Source: Thermoanaerobaculia bacterium
Lineage (GTDB): Bacteria > Acidobacteriota > Thermoanaerobaculia > Multivoradales > Multivoraceae
Assembly: GCA_022822365.1 (NCBI GenBank)
Contig: JAJEBV010000021.1
Span: forward strand, 1 to 64,000
Direction: 5' to 3'
DNA length: 64,000 nt
Shown: piece by piece, positions 17,908 to 25,706 of the stretch
How the letters are laid out: each line of letters starts with the position of its first letter
Position numbering within the stretch: position 1 is the stretch's first letter
The notes under the pieces: generated by a model
The model's database searches: none
What the model saw: the letters and a program-made list of their open reading frames with translations, nothing else
What the model was told of the DNA's origin: nothing
Program-made: the position numbers and the translations under genes

Positions 17908-17970
17908 TTCTGCTGCCGATCTGGCGGTTACACTACCAGAACCGCAGGGCCCTACGCCAAGAGAAGGGGC

Positions 17971-17990
17971 GCCGGGCCATTCGGCCCGGC
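17971..17990 (-). terminator. hairpin duplicated from 13788-13815
   Basis: GCCGGGCC-ATTC-GGCCCGGC, preceded on the plus strand by AAGAGAAGGGGC, nearly the same as the flank of the first copy. On the minus strand a CCTTCTCTT tract follows. It would terminate transcription coming from the metalloprotease gene before the ATPase gene. Confidence 0.5.
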
Positions 17991-18080
17991 TGCTGGCCTC
18001 GGCGCGGCCTAAGCGATTCTTCTGCTTGGGCTTACGCTGCTCGAGCCTGGACTGGGCGGGTTCGCCCGAAAGGGCTTGAC

Positions 18081-18093
18081 AACACCCCTTATG
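18081..18093 (-). promoter_or_regulatory. candidate recombinase site 2
   Basis: AACACCCCTTATG is the exact complement of 13 bases of site 1 (15564-15576), in inverted orientation, and GCACG lies just outside on both. It contains the same 6-nt centre but an incomplete second arm. It starts about 30 bp past the original stop codon of the interrupted protease gene. Confidence 0.35.
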
Positions 18094-18123
18094 ACGTGCT
18101 TTCTTCTCGCCTGCACGCGGCCG

Positions 18124-18179
18124 TCAGGCAGCCGTCAGCACCGTCATGGACAGTTCATCCGATCCGCAGCCCTCCAGGA
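18124..18179 (-). pseudogene. 3' remnant of the metalloprotease gene beyond IS21
   Basis: Read leftward from the IS21 end the translation is LEGCGSDELSMTVLTAA and then a stop. This resembles the last strand of the C-terminal module (VKVLDGCG-type ending) whose beginning closes the metalloprotease gene on the far side of the insertion. Removing 18180-20304 joins the two parts in one frame. Confidence 0.6.
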
Positions 18180-18361
18180 TGTCAATGGCAACTGAAAACT
18201 GCACACTTGTGGCAACCGAAAACTGCACACTTCTTCTGGGGCGGCAGGGTCCTGGGCAGGCGTCCGGAGTAGCGGCCCAGGGCTCCGGTGTCGGCCGTAG
18301 GGAGCGGAGCGACCGGAGGCCGACACCGGAGGCGCGCCGCGGCCAGGGGGTTGGCGGCTGA

Positions 18362-19159
18362 TCACGAGCCGTCCTCCTGGCGCCGCTCGTCGTGAGCGGG
18401 GCGGAAGAGGTCCTGGTGGGCTCTCATCCGGTAGCTGTTGCCCCGGATGTTGACGATGTGGCAGTGGTGCAGCAGGCGATCGATGAGGGCCGCGGCCATG
18501 ATCTCGTCGCCGAGCACGCCGCCCCATTCCTCGAAGCCCTTGTTGGAGGTGAGCACCGTGGAGGCCCGCTCGTGGCGGGCGTTGATCAACTGGAAGAAGA
18601 GCACGGCGCCGTCCTGGTTGATCGGCAGGTAGCCGATCTCGTCCACGACCAGCAAGGCGGGATGGGTGAGCACCCGGAGCCGGCGCAACAGGTTTCCCGC
18701 GGCCTTCGCTTCGGTCAGCGACTCGATCAGAGCCGCCAACGTGCCGTAGTAGACCTTGCGGCCCGACTCGGCGGCCGCGATCGCGAGGCTGATCGCCAAG
18801 TGGGTCTTGCCTACTCCCGGCGGCCCCAGGAGAATCACATTCTCGGCGCGCTCCAGGAAGCCCAGTTCGTGGAGGCTCTCGATCTGCTCCCGCTTGATGC
18901 TGGGCTGGAAGCTGAAGTCGAAATGGTCGAGCGTCTTGACCGCCGGCAGGCGTGACGAGCGCATCGCCGCCTGCAGCCGGCGGTTGTTGCGCAGCACGAT
19001 CTGGGCGGAAAGCAGCTCCTCGATCGCCTCGGAAGCGGTCACCGCCCCGCTGTCGGCCTGGGCCAGGATGCCGTCCACGGCTTCCAGCGCTCCGGGCATC
19101 TTCAGGTCCGCCAGCATCTCTCGCAACCGAGCCCGGCGATCGCCTGCTGGAGCCTTCAT
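18362..19159 (-). CDS. istB: IS21 helper ATPase IstB
   Basis: A 265-aa DnaA/DnaC-like AAA+ ATPase that helps the IstA transposase choose target DNA. Walker A is GPPGVGKTH and Walker B is LLVVDEIGYLP; the family block LTSNKGFEEWGGVLGDE and the ending HHCHIVNIRGNSYRM are complete. It overlaps istA by 4 nt (ATGA), the usual istAB arrangement. It appears intact. Confidence 0.95.
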   Translation of the reverse strand: MKAPAGDRRARLREMLADLKMPGALEAVDGILAQADSGAVTASEAIEELLSAQIVLRNNRRLQAAMRSSRLPAVKTLDHFDFSFQPSIKREQIESLHELGFLERAENVILLGPPGVGKTHLAISLAIAAAESGRKVYYGTLAALIESLTEAKAAGNLLRRLRVLTHPALLVVDEIGYLPINQDGAVLFFQLINARHERASTVLTSNKGFEEWGGVLGDEIMAAALIDRLLHHCHIVNIRGNSYRMRAHQDLFRPAHDERRQEDGS

Positions 19160-20181
19160 CGCACGGCCTCCGAGTACTCCCGCAAGGATCGCCGCTGCAC
19201 CTGTACCGTCGGCGCCACCAAGCGGCGCCGAGCCGCCGCTTCCTGCTGCCGAGCGCCCAGAGCCCGGTAGGGATGGCTGGCCAGGGGGCGAAGCGCCTGG
19301 CGCTCGTCGCGCTCGAAGCGGTCCACCGGACGCTCACCCGTCGTGCCATGCCTCCGCACATTGGCGGTGCCCTCCAGCCAGCGCGAGGCCTGCTCATTCA
19401 GGTCGGCGTCGTTTGTGAACGGCCGGCCGTAGAAGAAGCTCTCCCGCACGTACCGGATCGGCCGCTCCACCTTGCCCTTGGTCTGCGCCCGGTAAGGACG
19501 GCACGACCGCGGCACGAAGCCCCAGTGGGCCGCGAACCGCAGAAACTCGGCATTCAGCGCCAACTCGCCGCCCGAGGCGCGGTCGTCCGACACGACCACC
19601 GCGCGCATCTGGTCGAAGAGGAGCTCCTCCGGCACGCCGCCGAACCGACCGAAGGCGCTCTCGAGCCCCTCGATGAGGACCGGCATCGTCTGCCGGGAGT
19701 AGAAACGCAGCCACAACAGCCGGGAGTAGCCGAGCACCACCAGCAGGGCATGCCGACGTCCCCAGGGCAGCCTGAATGTCCCGAAGTCCACCTGGCCCTG
19801 ATGGCCCGCCGGGGTCTCGAACCGCACCGGAGCCTCCTGGGGCGCCCGCGGCCGAACCTCCCGAACGTAGTCCCTGACCCGGCTGTAGCCGCCGTCGTAG
19901 CCGGCCGCACGCACCTCGTCGAACAGGCGCATCGCCGACAGCTTGGGAAACTCCTCGAGCCGGACCTCGATCAACTCCTTGTACGGGTCCAGCTTGTGAG
20001 CGACCCGAGGCCGCGGCGAGTACCGAGACCCGCCCGACGACAGGTCCCGGTCCAACTGGCCCGACTCGGTCCACGCGTGGATCGTCCGCCGATTGATGCC
20101 GAACCGCCTCGACAACTCGGCCTTCGAGACGCCTCGCTCCAGGTAGTGCCTCAACTGCATCCTGATCTCCCATCCGTACAT
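19156..20181 (-). CDS. istA: IS21 transposase IstA
   Basis: A 341-aa DDE transposase. An N-terminal helix-turn-helix (RGVSKAELSRRFGINRRTIH) is followed by the integrase core beginning AGHQGQVDFGTF, with later acidic residues in FDQMRAVVV and KGKVERPIRYVRE. It lacks the longer C-terminal region of some IstA proteins but ends naturally at the istB overlap. Length and motifs suggest a functional enzyme. Confidence 0.93.
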   Translation of the reverse strand: MYGWEIRMQLRHYLERGVSKAELSRRFGINRRTIHAWTESGQLDRDLSSGGSRYSPRPRVAHKLDPYKELIEVRLEEFPKLSAMRLFDEVRAAGYDGGYSRVRDYVREVRPRAPQEAPVRFETPAGHQGQVDFGTFRLPWGRRHALLVVLGYSRLLWLRFYSRQTMPVLIEGLESAFGRFGGVPEELLFDQMRAVVVSDDRASGGELALNAEFLRFAAHWGFVPRSCRPYRAQTKGKVERPIRYVRESFFYGRPFTNDADLNEQASRWLEGTANVRRHGTTGERPVDRFERDERQALRPLASHPYRALGARQQEAAARRRLVAPTVQVQRRSLREYSEAVR

Positions 20182-20365
20182 CCATCCGTCGCTCCATTGC
20201 CGTTGGCGAAGCCAACAGCATCGAACGACGGAGCGGCTACCGCAAACCGCTGACTGTGCAGTTTTCGGTTGCCACGAATGGGAGATTTACAGTTGCCCCC
20301 AACACGAAGAAGCGGAAGAGGCCGGAGTCGTCAGTGCCCGTGGGTACGACGATCGCCGGAGCGGG

Positions 20366-22264
20366 CTAACCGCCCGCCGTCCACCAGTCCGCCCGCACGT
20401 CAAAGCGCCCCTTCTGAAGGCAGAGTGTCTCCTCGCCGGCCACACAGGGGCCGCCGGACGCGGGCGGAGGTTCGCGCATCAAAGGCACTTCGCCCGTGAG
20501 CCTTCCCCGCCCTCCCGTGACGCGGCGCCAGTGCTCCAGCGCCCGATCGCGGTAGTCCGCGTGCTCGCGGAGCAGCTCGGGGTCGGGCTCCTGCCCGGGT
20601 AGCAGGAAGTACACGAACCCCGTGTTGAACACTTTGCGCGACCGGTCCGAAGGCGGGTTCCGCGCCCCGGTCGCGGCGAGGACCTGGTCCATGGTCACGA
20701 TCTCTTTCTCCGCCGTGTAAGGCCCGTCCCGGTCTTCGCCCACCTGCTCAAGGTTGTGCAGCACGAACATGTCCGGTACTTCGTCGGGGGTCGCCAGCCC
20801 CATCAGATAGAGGTCGAGCCATGAGAAGCCGCCCCTCTTGGTCCACCAGCCGCTAGTGGGCGAGAAAGTGCCGTCTCCGTTCTCGCGCCAGTAGGCCCCG
20901 CCCATGACCGAACCGTTCCCGGTTCCTCCCGGAGAGAACGGCCCGGGTGTATGCAGCCCCAGCAGCCAATGGCCGGCCCGGTCCCGGAGCGGGGCCCGTT
21001 CGCCGCTCTGCCGGTAATCTGCGTAGGCGAGCCAGGTATGGGCGATCTCGTGGACGAAGTACGTCAGGCCCCAATCGTAGGGAGTCTGGCCGCGGTAGGG
21101 GCCCTCCGTGTGCCCGTCGTGCACGACGGTGCGGGCCTTCATCCAGACGGGAAACCCCCAAGTGTTCTTCAGCCGGCTCTCGCATGGGGTGGTCGTGTCG
21201 TCATCCCTGATCCCGATGCCGTCTACTTCGGCCCTGATGTTCCCCCAGTAACAGCCCGCGAATCCGTGCGCCGGCCCGGTTTCCTGTTGGTCCACGCGGA
21301 ACTGGCTGTTGAAGGCCATGAAGTCGAACTCGTCACCGAGGACCTCGATGATTCGGCAGGAGACGTCGGCGACGCCCTTGCTTCCGTCCCGGATCATCGG
21401 ATAGCGGAACACTTCGTACTGCGCGCTGGAAGGTCGGGAATCCGGCCGCGACAGGTCGATTGGCCCGCCCACTCCCGCCAGTCTGACAGCCCCCGGGAAC
21501 AGACCCACGATACCGTCGCCGAACGCCTCGTCCGGACCGTCGGGCTCGAACCCGTAGTTGAAAGCGATCCGGCCGTCAGCGTGCAGCACGATCTGGAAGT
21601 CGAAGGTCTCTTGCGGCCGCCGTCCGTACACGGTGAAGGCCGTGTCCCAGCCGAAGAAGCCGACGACCACACGATCAGGCAGTTTGGAGAGCTGCACGAC
21701 GCCGCCCAGGTTCGGCTTGTAGAGCGCACTGATTATCGGCGTGATCGCAAGGAGGTTGAACACCTCAGGCATGGTGCCGAACCGCTCAGGCCATCCGTAG
21801 TCACTCGGAACTGGCCTGCCGAAAGAGATCAAGCCCGGCCGGGCATAGAAGAAGGAATCCCACTCCTGACCCGCGAAGGGGAACCGGAAGTGCTCCAGTT
21901 CCACCTCGATCGGCCCACGCAGTCGCTCAGCGTCGGGCGCATCCTCCTCCCAACCGACCGGCCGCACCTCGCGCGTGTAGCCGCCGTCGGCCGGAGTGAA
22001 CATCAGGGTCCGGCCGGCCAGGTCCAGCAGGTTCGCGGGGTCCAGGTCCCCTGGCAGGAGTTCCACGAGGATCTGGCCCTCGGAAGTGACGGAGACGCCC
22101 GACTGGACCGGCGTGATGGCGATGGGCGGATCCGCCGGCGTTTGAGCAGAACCGCCGCTGCCGAAGATCAACGCCGCGACGAGCCAACCTCCAGATCGCG
22201 CTCTGACGCCCCGCAGCAGGCGCTCTTCGCGAGAACCGTACGATTTCATCCGTAAAGGTCTCAC
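20366..22264 (-). CDS. secreted HExxH metalloprotease-like protein, C-terminus interrupted
   Basis: A 632-aa secreted protein from GTG 22264 (ATG 22249 is an alternative). A signal peptide (GGWLVAALIFGSGGSAQ) is followed by a nidogen/propeller-like region (AITPIISALYKPN, VGFFGWDTAF) and a metal site HEIAHTW at 21038-21052. The last residues, CVAGEETLCLQKGRFDV and RADWWTAGG, are the beginning of a small C-terminal module. TAG at 20366 stops it, but the same frame stays open afterwards (PAPAIVVPTGTDDSGLFRFF) up to the IS21 end at 20304. The gene has therefore suffered both a nonsense change and an insertion; the catalytic part is intact. Confidence 0.75.
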   Translation of the reverse strand: MRPLRMKSYGSREERLLRGVRARSGGWLVAALIFGSGGSAQTPADPPIAITPVQSGVSVTSEGQILVELLPGDLDPANLLDLAGRTLMFTPADGGYTREVRPVGWEEDAPDAERLRGPIEVELEHFRFPFAGQEWDSFFYARPGLISFGRPVPSDYGWPERFGTMPEVFNLLAITPIISALYKPNLGGVVQLSKLPDRVVVGFFGWDTAFTVYGRRPQETFDFQIVLHADGRIAFNYGFEPDGPDEAFGDGIVGLFPGAVRLAGVGGPIDLSRPDSRPSSAQYEVFRYPMIRDGSKGVADVSCRIIEVLGDEFDFMAFNSQFRVDQQETGPAHGFAGCYWGNIRAEVDGIGIRDDDTTTPCESRLKNTWGFPVWMKARTVVHDGHTEGPYRGQTPYDWGLTYFVHEIAHTWLAYADYRQSGERAPLRDRAGHWLLGLHTPGPFSPGGTGNGSVMGGAYWRENGDGTFSPTSGWWTKRGGFSWLDLYLMGLATPDEVPDMFVLHNLEQVGEDRDGPYTAEKEIVTMDQVLAATGARNPPSDRSRKVFNTGFVYFLLPGQEPDPELLREHADYRDRALEHWRRVTGGRGRLTGEVPLMREPPPASGGPCVAGEETLCLQKGRFDVRADWWTAGG

Positions 22265-22393
22265 TACTCTGCTCTCACTCTGCCGCAGAGTAGCGATCTA
22301 AAGCGATCGTTTCACGATCTACCTCAGAGAATACCCGACTGCTACGCGATTCCTCTCCGGATTCCGGTTCACAGCCCGTACCAGTACCGAAGA

Positions 22394-22484
22394 TGGCGGA
22401 GGGGGTGGGATTCGAACCCACGGTGGGCGACAAACCCACGCCGGTTTTCAAGACCGGTGCTTTCGACCACTCAGCCACCCCTCC
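22394..22484 (-). tRNA. tRNA-Ser (UGA anticodon)
   Basis: On the minus strand it begins GGAGGGGTGGCTGAG and has a long variable arm. The anticodon loop CTTGAAA gives TGA, the T arm is GGGTTCGAATCCC, the acceptor closes with CCCCTCC-G, and CCA is encoded (22394-22396). It sits just upstream of serS on the same strand's downstream side. Confidence 0.95.
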
Positions 22485-22496
22485 CTGGGGAATGGC

Positions 22497-23789
22497 CTAG
22501 CCTGACACGATCTCCTCCAGCCCGCCGACATACGGCCGGAGCGCCTCGGGGATGCGCACGGAGCCCGACGCCGTCTGGTAGTTCTCCAGCAGCGCGACCA
22601 GCGTGCGGCCGACGGCCAGGCCGGAGCCGTTCAGGGTATGGACGTGGCGCAGGGCGCCGCCGCCCTGGGGGCGGTAGCGGGTTCGCACCCGCCGTGCCTG
22701 AAACGCCTCCGCGTTGGAGCAGGACGAGATCTCCCGGTACGTCGCCTGGCCCGGCAGCCAGACTTCCAGGTCGTAGGTCTTGGCCATGGCGAAGCCCATG
22801 TCGCCGGTGCTCAGGCAGACGACCCGGTAGGGCAGTTCGAGTCGCTGGAGCACCTTCTCGGCATGAGCCGTCAGTTGCTCAAGCGCCTCGTGGCTGGCCT
22901 CGGGCGTCGTCACCTGCACGAGTTCCACCTTCTGGAACTGGTGCAGACGGATGAGCCCGCGGACGTCACGGCCATAGGAACCCGCCTCGGCCCGGAAGCA
23001 GGGCGTGAGCGCGGCGTACCTGAGCGGCAACCGGTCTTCCTCGAGCACTTCGTCGGCGTGGAGGTTGACCAGGGGCACCTCGCCGGTCGGGATGAGGTAG
23101 CGCTCGTCCGGCTGGACCTGGAAGAGATCTTCCTCGAACTTCGGGAGCTGGCCGCTGCCGAAGAGGCAGTCCCGCTTCACCAGGAACGGCGGCAGCACCT
23201 CGGTGTAGCCGTGCTCTTCCGTATGAAGGTCGAGCATGAAGGCGGCGAGCGCCCGTTCCAGGCGCGCGCCCCAGCCCATGTACGTCACGAACCGGGCGCC
23301 GGCCAGCTTGGCGCCGCGCTCGAAGTCGAGAATGCCGAGTTCGGGGCCGAGGTCCCAGTGGTTCCTGGGCTGGAAGTCGAAACGGGGCGGTTCGCCGACG
23401 ATCCGCTCGACCCGGTTGACCGACTCGTCGGCGCCCACCGGAACGGACTCGTGGGCGATGTTCGGCACCCGGAGCTCGGCCTCGGTCAACTCCGCCTCGG
23501 CCTTCTCGACCGCCTCCTCGAGGTGGTCGATGCGGACCTTGAGCCCGGTCATCTCTAGAATCAGATGTTCGGTGTCTTCCTTCTTCGCCTCGCCCTGAGC
23601 CTTCAGCCTGCCGATCTCCTGGCCTGCCAGCCGCCGGCGATGCCGGAGTTCCTCGAGTTCGGTGAGCGCCTCGCGGCGCCGGCGGTCGCTGGTCGTCCAC
23701 TGGTCGATCAGCGCGGGGTCGACGCCGCGCGCCTCAACCGCCGCGGCAACCCGCTCGGGTTCGCTTCTGAGCAGTTCTCGGGGCAACAT
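22497..23789 (-). CDS. serS: seryl-tRNA synthetase
   Basis: A 430-aa class II synthetase that charges tRNA-Ser. The N-terminal tRNA-binding coiled-coil arm covers about 25-105. Class II motifs are visible: motif 2 in [20 protein letters not shown] and motif 3 in [20 protein letters not shown]; the serine-binding block [14 protein letters not shown] is intact. Length is normal. A tRNA-Ser gene lies 12 bp past its stop. Confidence 0.97.
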   Translation of the reverse strand: MLPRELLRSEPERVAAAVEARGVDPALIDQWTTSDRRRREALTELEELRHRRRLAGQEIGRLKAQGEAKKEDTEHLILEMTGLKVRIDHLEEAVEKAEAELTEAELRVPNIAHESVPVGADESVNRVERIVGEPPRFDFQPRNHWDLGPELGILDFERGAKLAGARFVTYMGWGARLERALAAFMLDLHTEEHGYTEVLPPFLVKRDCLFGSGQLPKFEEDLFQVQPDERYLIPTGEVPLVNLHADEVLEEDRLPLRYAALTPCFRAEAGSYGRDVRGLIRLHQFQKVELVQVTTPEASHEALEQLTAHAEKVLQRLELPYRVVCLSTGDMGFAMAKTYDLEVWLPGQATYREISSCSNAEAFQARRVRTRYRPQGGGALRHVHTLNGSGLAVGRTLVALLENYQTASGSVRIPEALRPYVGGLEEIVSG

Positions 23790-23840
23790 GGCGGTGGCAG
23801 TCTTCCAACGTTCGTCCCTCAGGGCAAGGATCGCTAACTG

Positions 23841-25706
23841 ATGACCGACCCAGAGCCAGCCTCGACCTCCGGCGCGCCTCCGGCGCCGACCTGGGCCGCC
23901 ACCCTGCCGCCCCTGCTCGCGGGGTTCGCGATGTTCGCCCTGGCCGGCGTCGAGCGCGACCCCCAGGCAGCCGCCGAGAGCCAGTACCTGGCCCTCGCGG
24001 CGACGACGGTTCTCCTGGCCGCGGCCGGCGTGGCCCGGCGGCCGTTCGGCGCACCGGCGCTGGCCCTGCCGGTCCTCGCGGTGGTCGCGTTCGTCGCCAT
24101 CCCGCCCGCCGGCCCCTCCCGCGGCGCGGCGATGGGAGCCCTGCTCTGCCTCGGGCCGGCCGCGCTGCTGGTGGACAGCCTGATCGCCCGGCGCGCCGAG
24201 CTGTTCGAGCCGCCCGGCTCGCTCGAACCGGCCCGCCTGTTGCGGCTGGGCGTCCTGCTGGCCTCCGCGCTCATCGGGCTCAACCTGCTCCTTCGGCAGG
24301 GAGAGTTGCTCGACGGTTCGACGCTCAGGCTGCTGGTGGTCCTGGTCGCCATTCCGGCCGCGGCGACGGTGATCGTCCTGGTGCTGTTCGCTCGTTTCGG
24401 CGCTCCGGCCCTGGCGGGGACGGCGGCTCTGCTACTGGCCGCCGGCGGCGTGCGCTCGAACGTCGTCCTGGTGCTGGCGGCCGCCGCCTGCGCCGACGCC
24501 CTCGCGCGCGCCCTGGAGCAGCGCTGGCCAACTGTGGCGGGAGCGGCCGGCCTGGCGCTCGCCGCAGTGGTCGGTTTCGTGCTGCTTCGCGAGCCCGCGT
24601 TCGGAGTACTCATCGCCGCCATGGCCGCGGCGATCGTCTGGCCCCGCTTCGCCTTTGCCATCGTCCTGGTCCTGGCCGGCGCCCTGACCGTGTGGCAGCC
24701 GCTGGAAGCGGCCGCGCCCTGGGCCGACGTGTTCGCCGGACTGCCTCTGGTGCTGATCGCGGCGCCGAGCCTGATCGGCAGGGGAAACCTCCAGACAGTG
24801 GCCGCGGCCGGGCTGCTGGCCATCGCCGGACTGCGGTTCCTGCCACCCCAGCAGGCGCTGCTGGCGGGCATCGCCCTGTGGACCGTGCTCTACGCGAAAC
24901 GGTCGGACGGCCTGTCCGCCGAGGAACCGCCGGTCGGACCCTGGCACAGCCTCGCGCTCCGCGGCGACGCCGCCGTGTTCGGCTACTGCCTGCAGGGTGG
25001 CCTGCTCGCGTTGGCGACGCTGTCGGCGACCTATCCGTGGCTCCAGCCGGCCCATCTCGAGGATCGGCTGCGCGCCTTCGGACTCGGCGGCGGGCTCGAG
25101 CACTGGTTCGCCCTCGGCGGAATCCTCCTGCTCGCCCACGCGTCGGCCGCGCTGGTCCGCAGGACGCCGGCGCCGCGGGTGCTGGTCCTCGCCCTGGCCG
25201 CCGTCCTGCTGACGACGGCCGCGCTCGGCGCATGGGACGCCTTCAAGCCGCGGCGGACGCTGCTCAGCTCGCCCCGGCAGGTGCTGACGGCGGACAGCCC
25301 CCGCTGGACGGCGCCCGCCGGCGGCTGCGGGAAGCTGATCCTCGACACGGCGGTCGCCAACAGCGCCGGGGTCGCCGCCGGCCAGCCCGTGGCGCATATC
25401 GGCGTCGGCGCCGCCGCGGGAGCCGGCGCGGGTACCGGATCCGGGGCCGCCATCCTCCGGCACGGCGAGCACACCGGCGAATGGTCGGCCCGCGCGACCG
25501 GCGACATCGCCGGCCTGAAGCCCTGGTTGCACTGGGTGGCCGGCGGCGAAGGCGAACCGTTCTTCGGCAGCCGCTACCGGAGCGAAGTCGACCTGACGCC
25601 CTTCTGCGGCAAGGGCGACCTGGTCGTCGTCCGGGACCCCGGGCTGCCGGAGCAGGTGGAACTGACGCTGTTCTTCGCCCTTCAACTCGGCAAACCCGAC
25701 GCTTGA
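23841..25706 (+). CDS. polytopic membrane protein of unknown function
   Basis: A 621-aa protein I cannot assign to a family. About the first 470 residues are a series of hydrophobic Ala/Leu/Val helices, roughly a dozen membrane spans. The last 150 or so residues (from [20 protein letters not shown]) are soluble and probably periplasmic, with Gly/Ala-rich stretches and [20 protein letters not shown]. The position directly ahead of glycosyltransferases, with TTGA overlap to the next frame, suggests a part in polysaccharide assembly or export. That is inference from context only. An AAGGA ribosome binding site precedes the ATG. Confidence 0.65.
   Translation: MTDPEPASTSGAPPAPTWAATLPPLLAGFAMFALAGVERDPQAAAESQYLALAATTVLLAAAGVARRPFGAPALALPVLAVVAFVAIPPAGPSRGAAMGALLCLGPAALLVDSLIARRAELFEPPGSLEPARLLRLGVLLASALIGLNLLLRQGELLDGSTLRLLVVLVAIPAAATVIVLVLFARFGAPALAGTAALLLAAGGVRSNVVLVLAAAACADALARALEQRWPTVAGAAGLALAAVVGFVLLREPAFGVLIAAMAAAIVWPRFAFAIVLVLAGALTVWQPLEAAAPWADVFAGLPLVLIAAPSLIGRGNLQTVAAAGLLAIAGLRFLPPQQALLAGIALWTVLYAKRSDGLSAEEPPVGPWHSLALRGDAAVFGYCLQGGLLALATLSATYPWLQPAHLEDRLRAFGLGGGLEHWFALGGILLLAHASAALVRRTPAPRVLVLALAAVLLTTAALGAWDAFKPRRTLLSSPRQVLTADSPRWTAPAGGCGKLILDTAVANSAGVAAGQPVAHIGVGAAAGAGAGTGSGAAILRHGEHTGEWSARATGDIAGLKPWLHWVAGGEGEPFFGSRYRSEVDLTPFCGKGDLVVVRDPGLPEQVELTLFFALQLGKPDA

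Larger units (their letters stand above)
18180..20304 (-). mobile_element. IS21-family insertion sequence (complete)
   Basis: About 2.1 kb with istA and istB. The ends are TGTCAATGGCAACTG at 18180 and the complement of TGTTGGGGGCAACTG at 20304. Each end carries internal copies of a GGCAACCGAAAACTGCACA-type motif: two direct copies at the right end (18187-18208 and 18211-18232) and one inverted at the left end (20255-20273), as expected for the multiple transposase-binding repeats of IS21. No target duplication is evident at these limits, so the boundaries may be off by a few bases or flanking DNA was lost. Confidence 0.85.

Noticed and set aside
18077..18110. TTGACA as a -35 promoter box overlapping recombinase site 2
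   Set aside because: No acceptable -10 at 16-18 nt and no plus-strand gene downstream.
22275..22478. Open frame MAEWSKAPVLKTGVGLSPTV over tRNA-Ser
   Set aside because: It is the tRNA-Ser sequence itself read as protein.
23841..25706. O-antigen ligase/polymerase (Wzy/WaaL) assignment for the membrane protein
   Set aside because: No Wzy_C-type motif is visible; location alone is not enough, so it is left unassigned.
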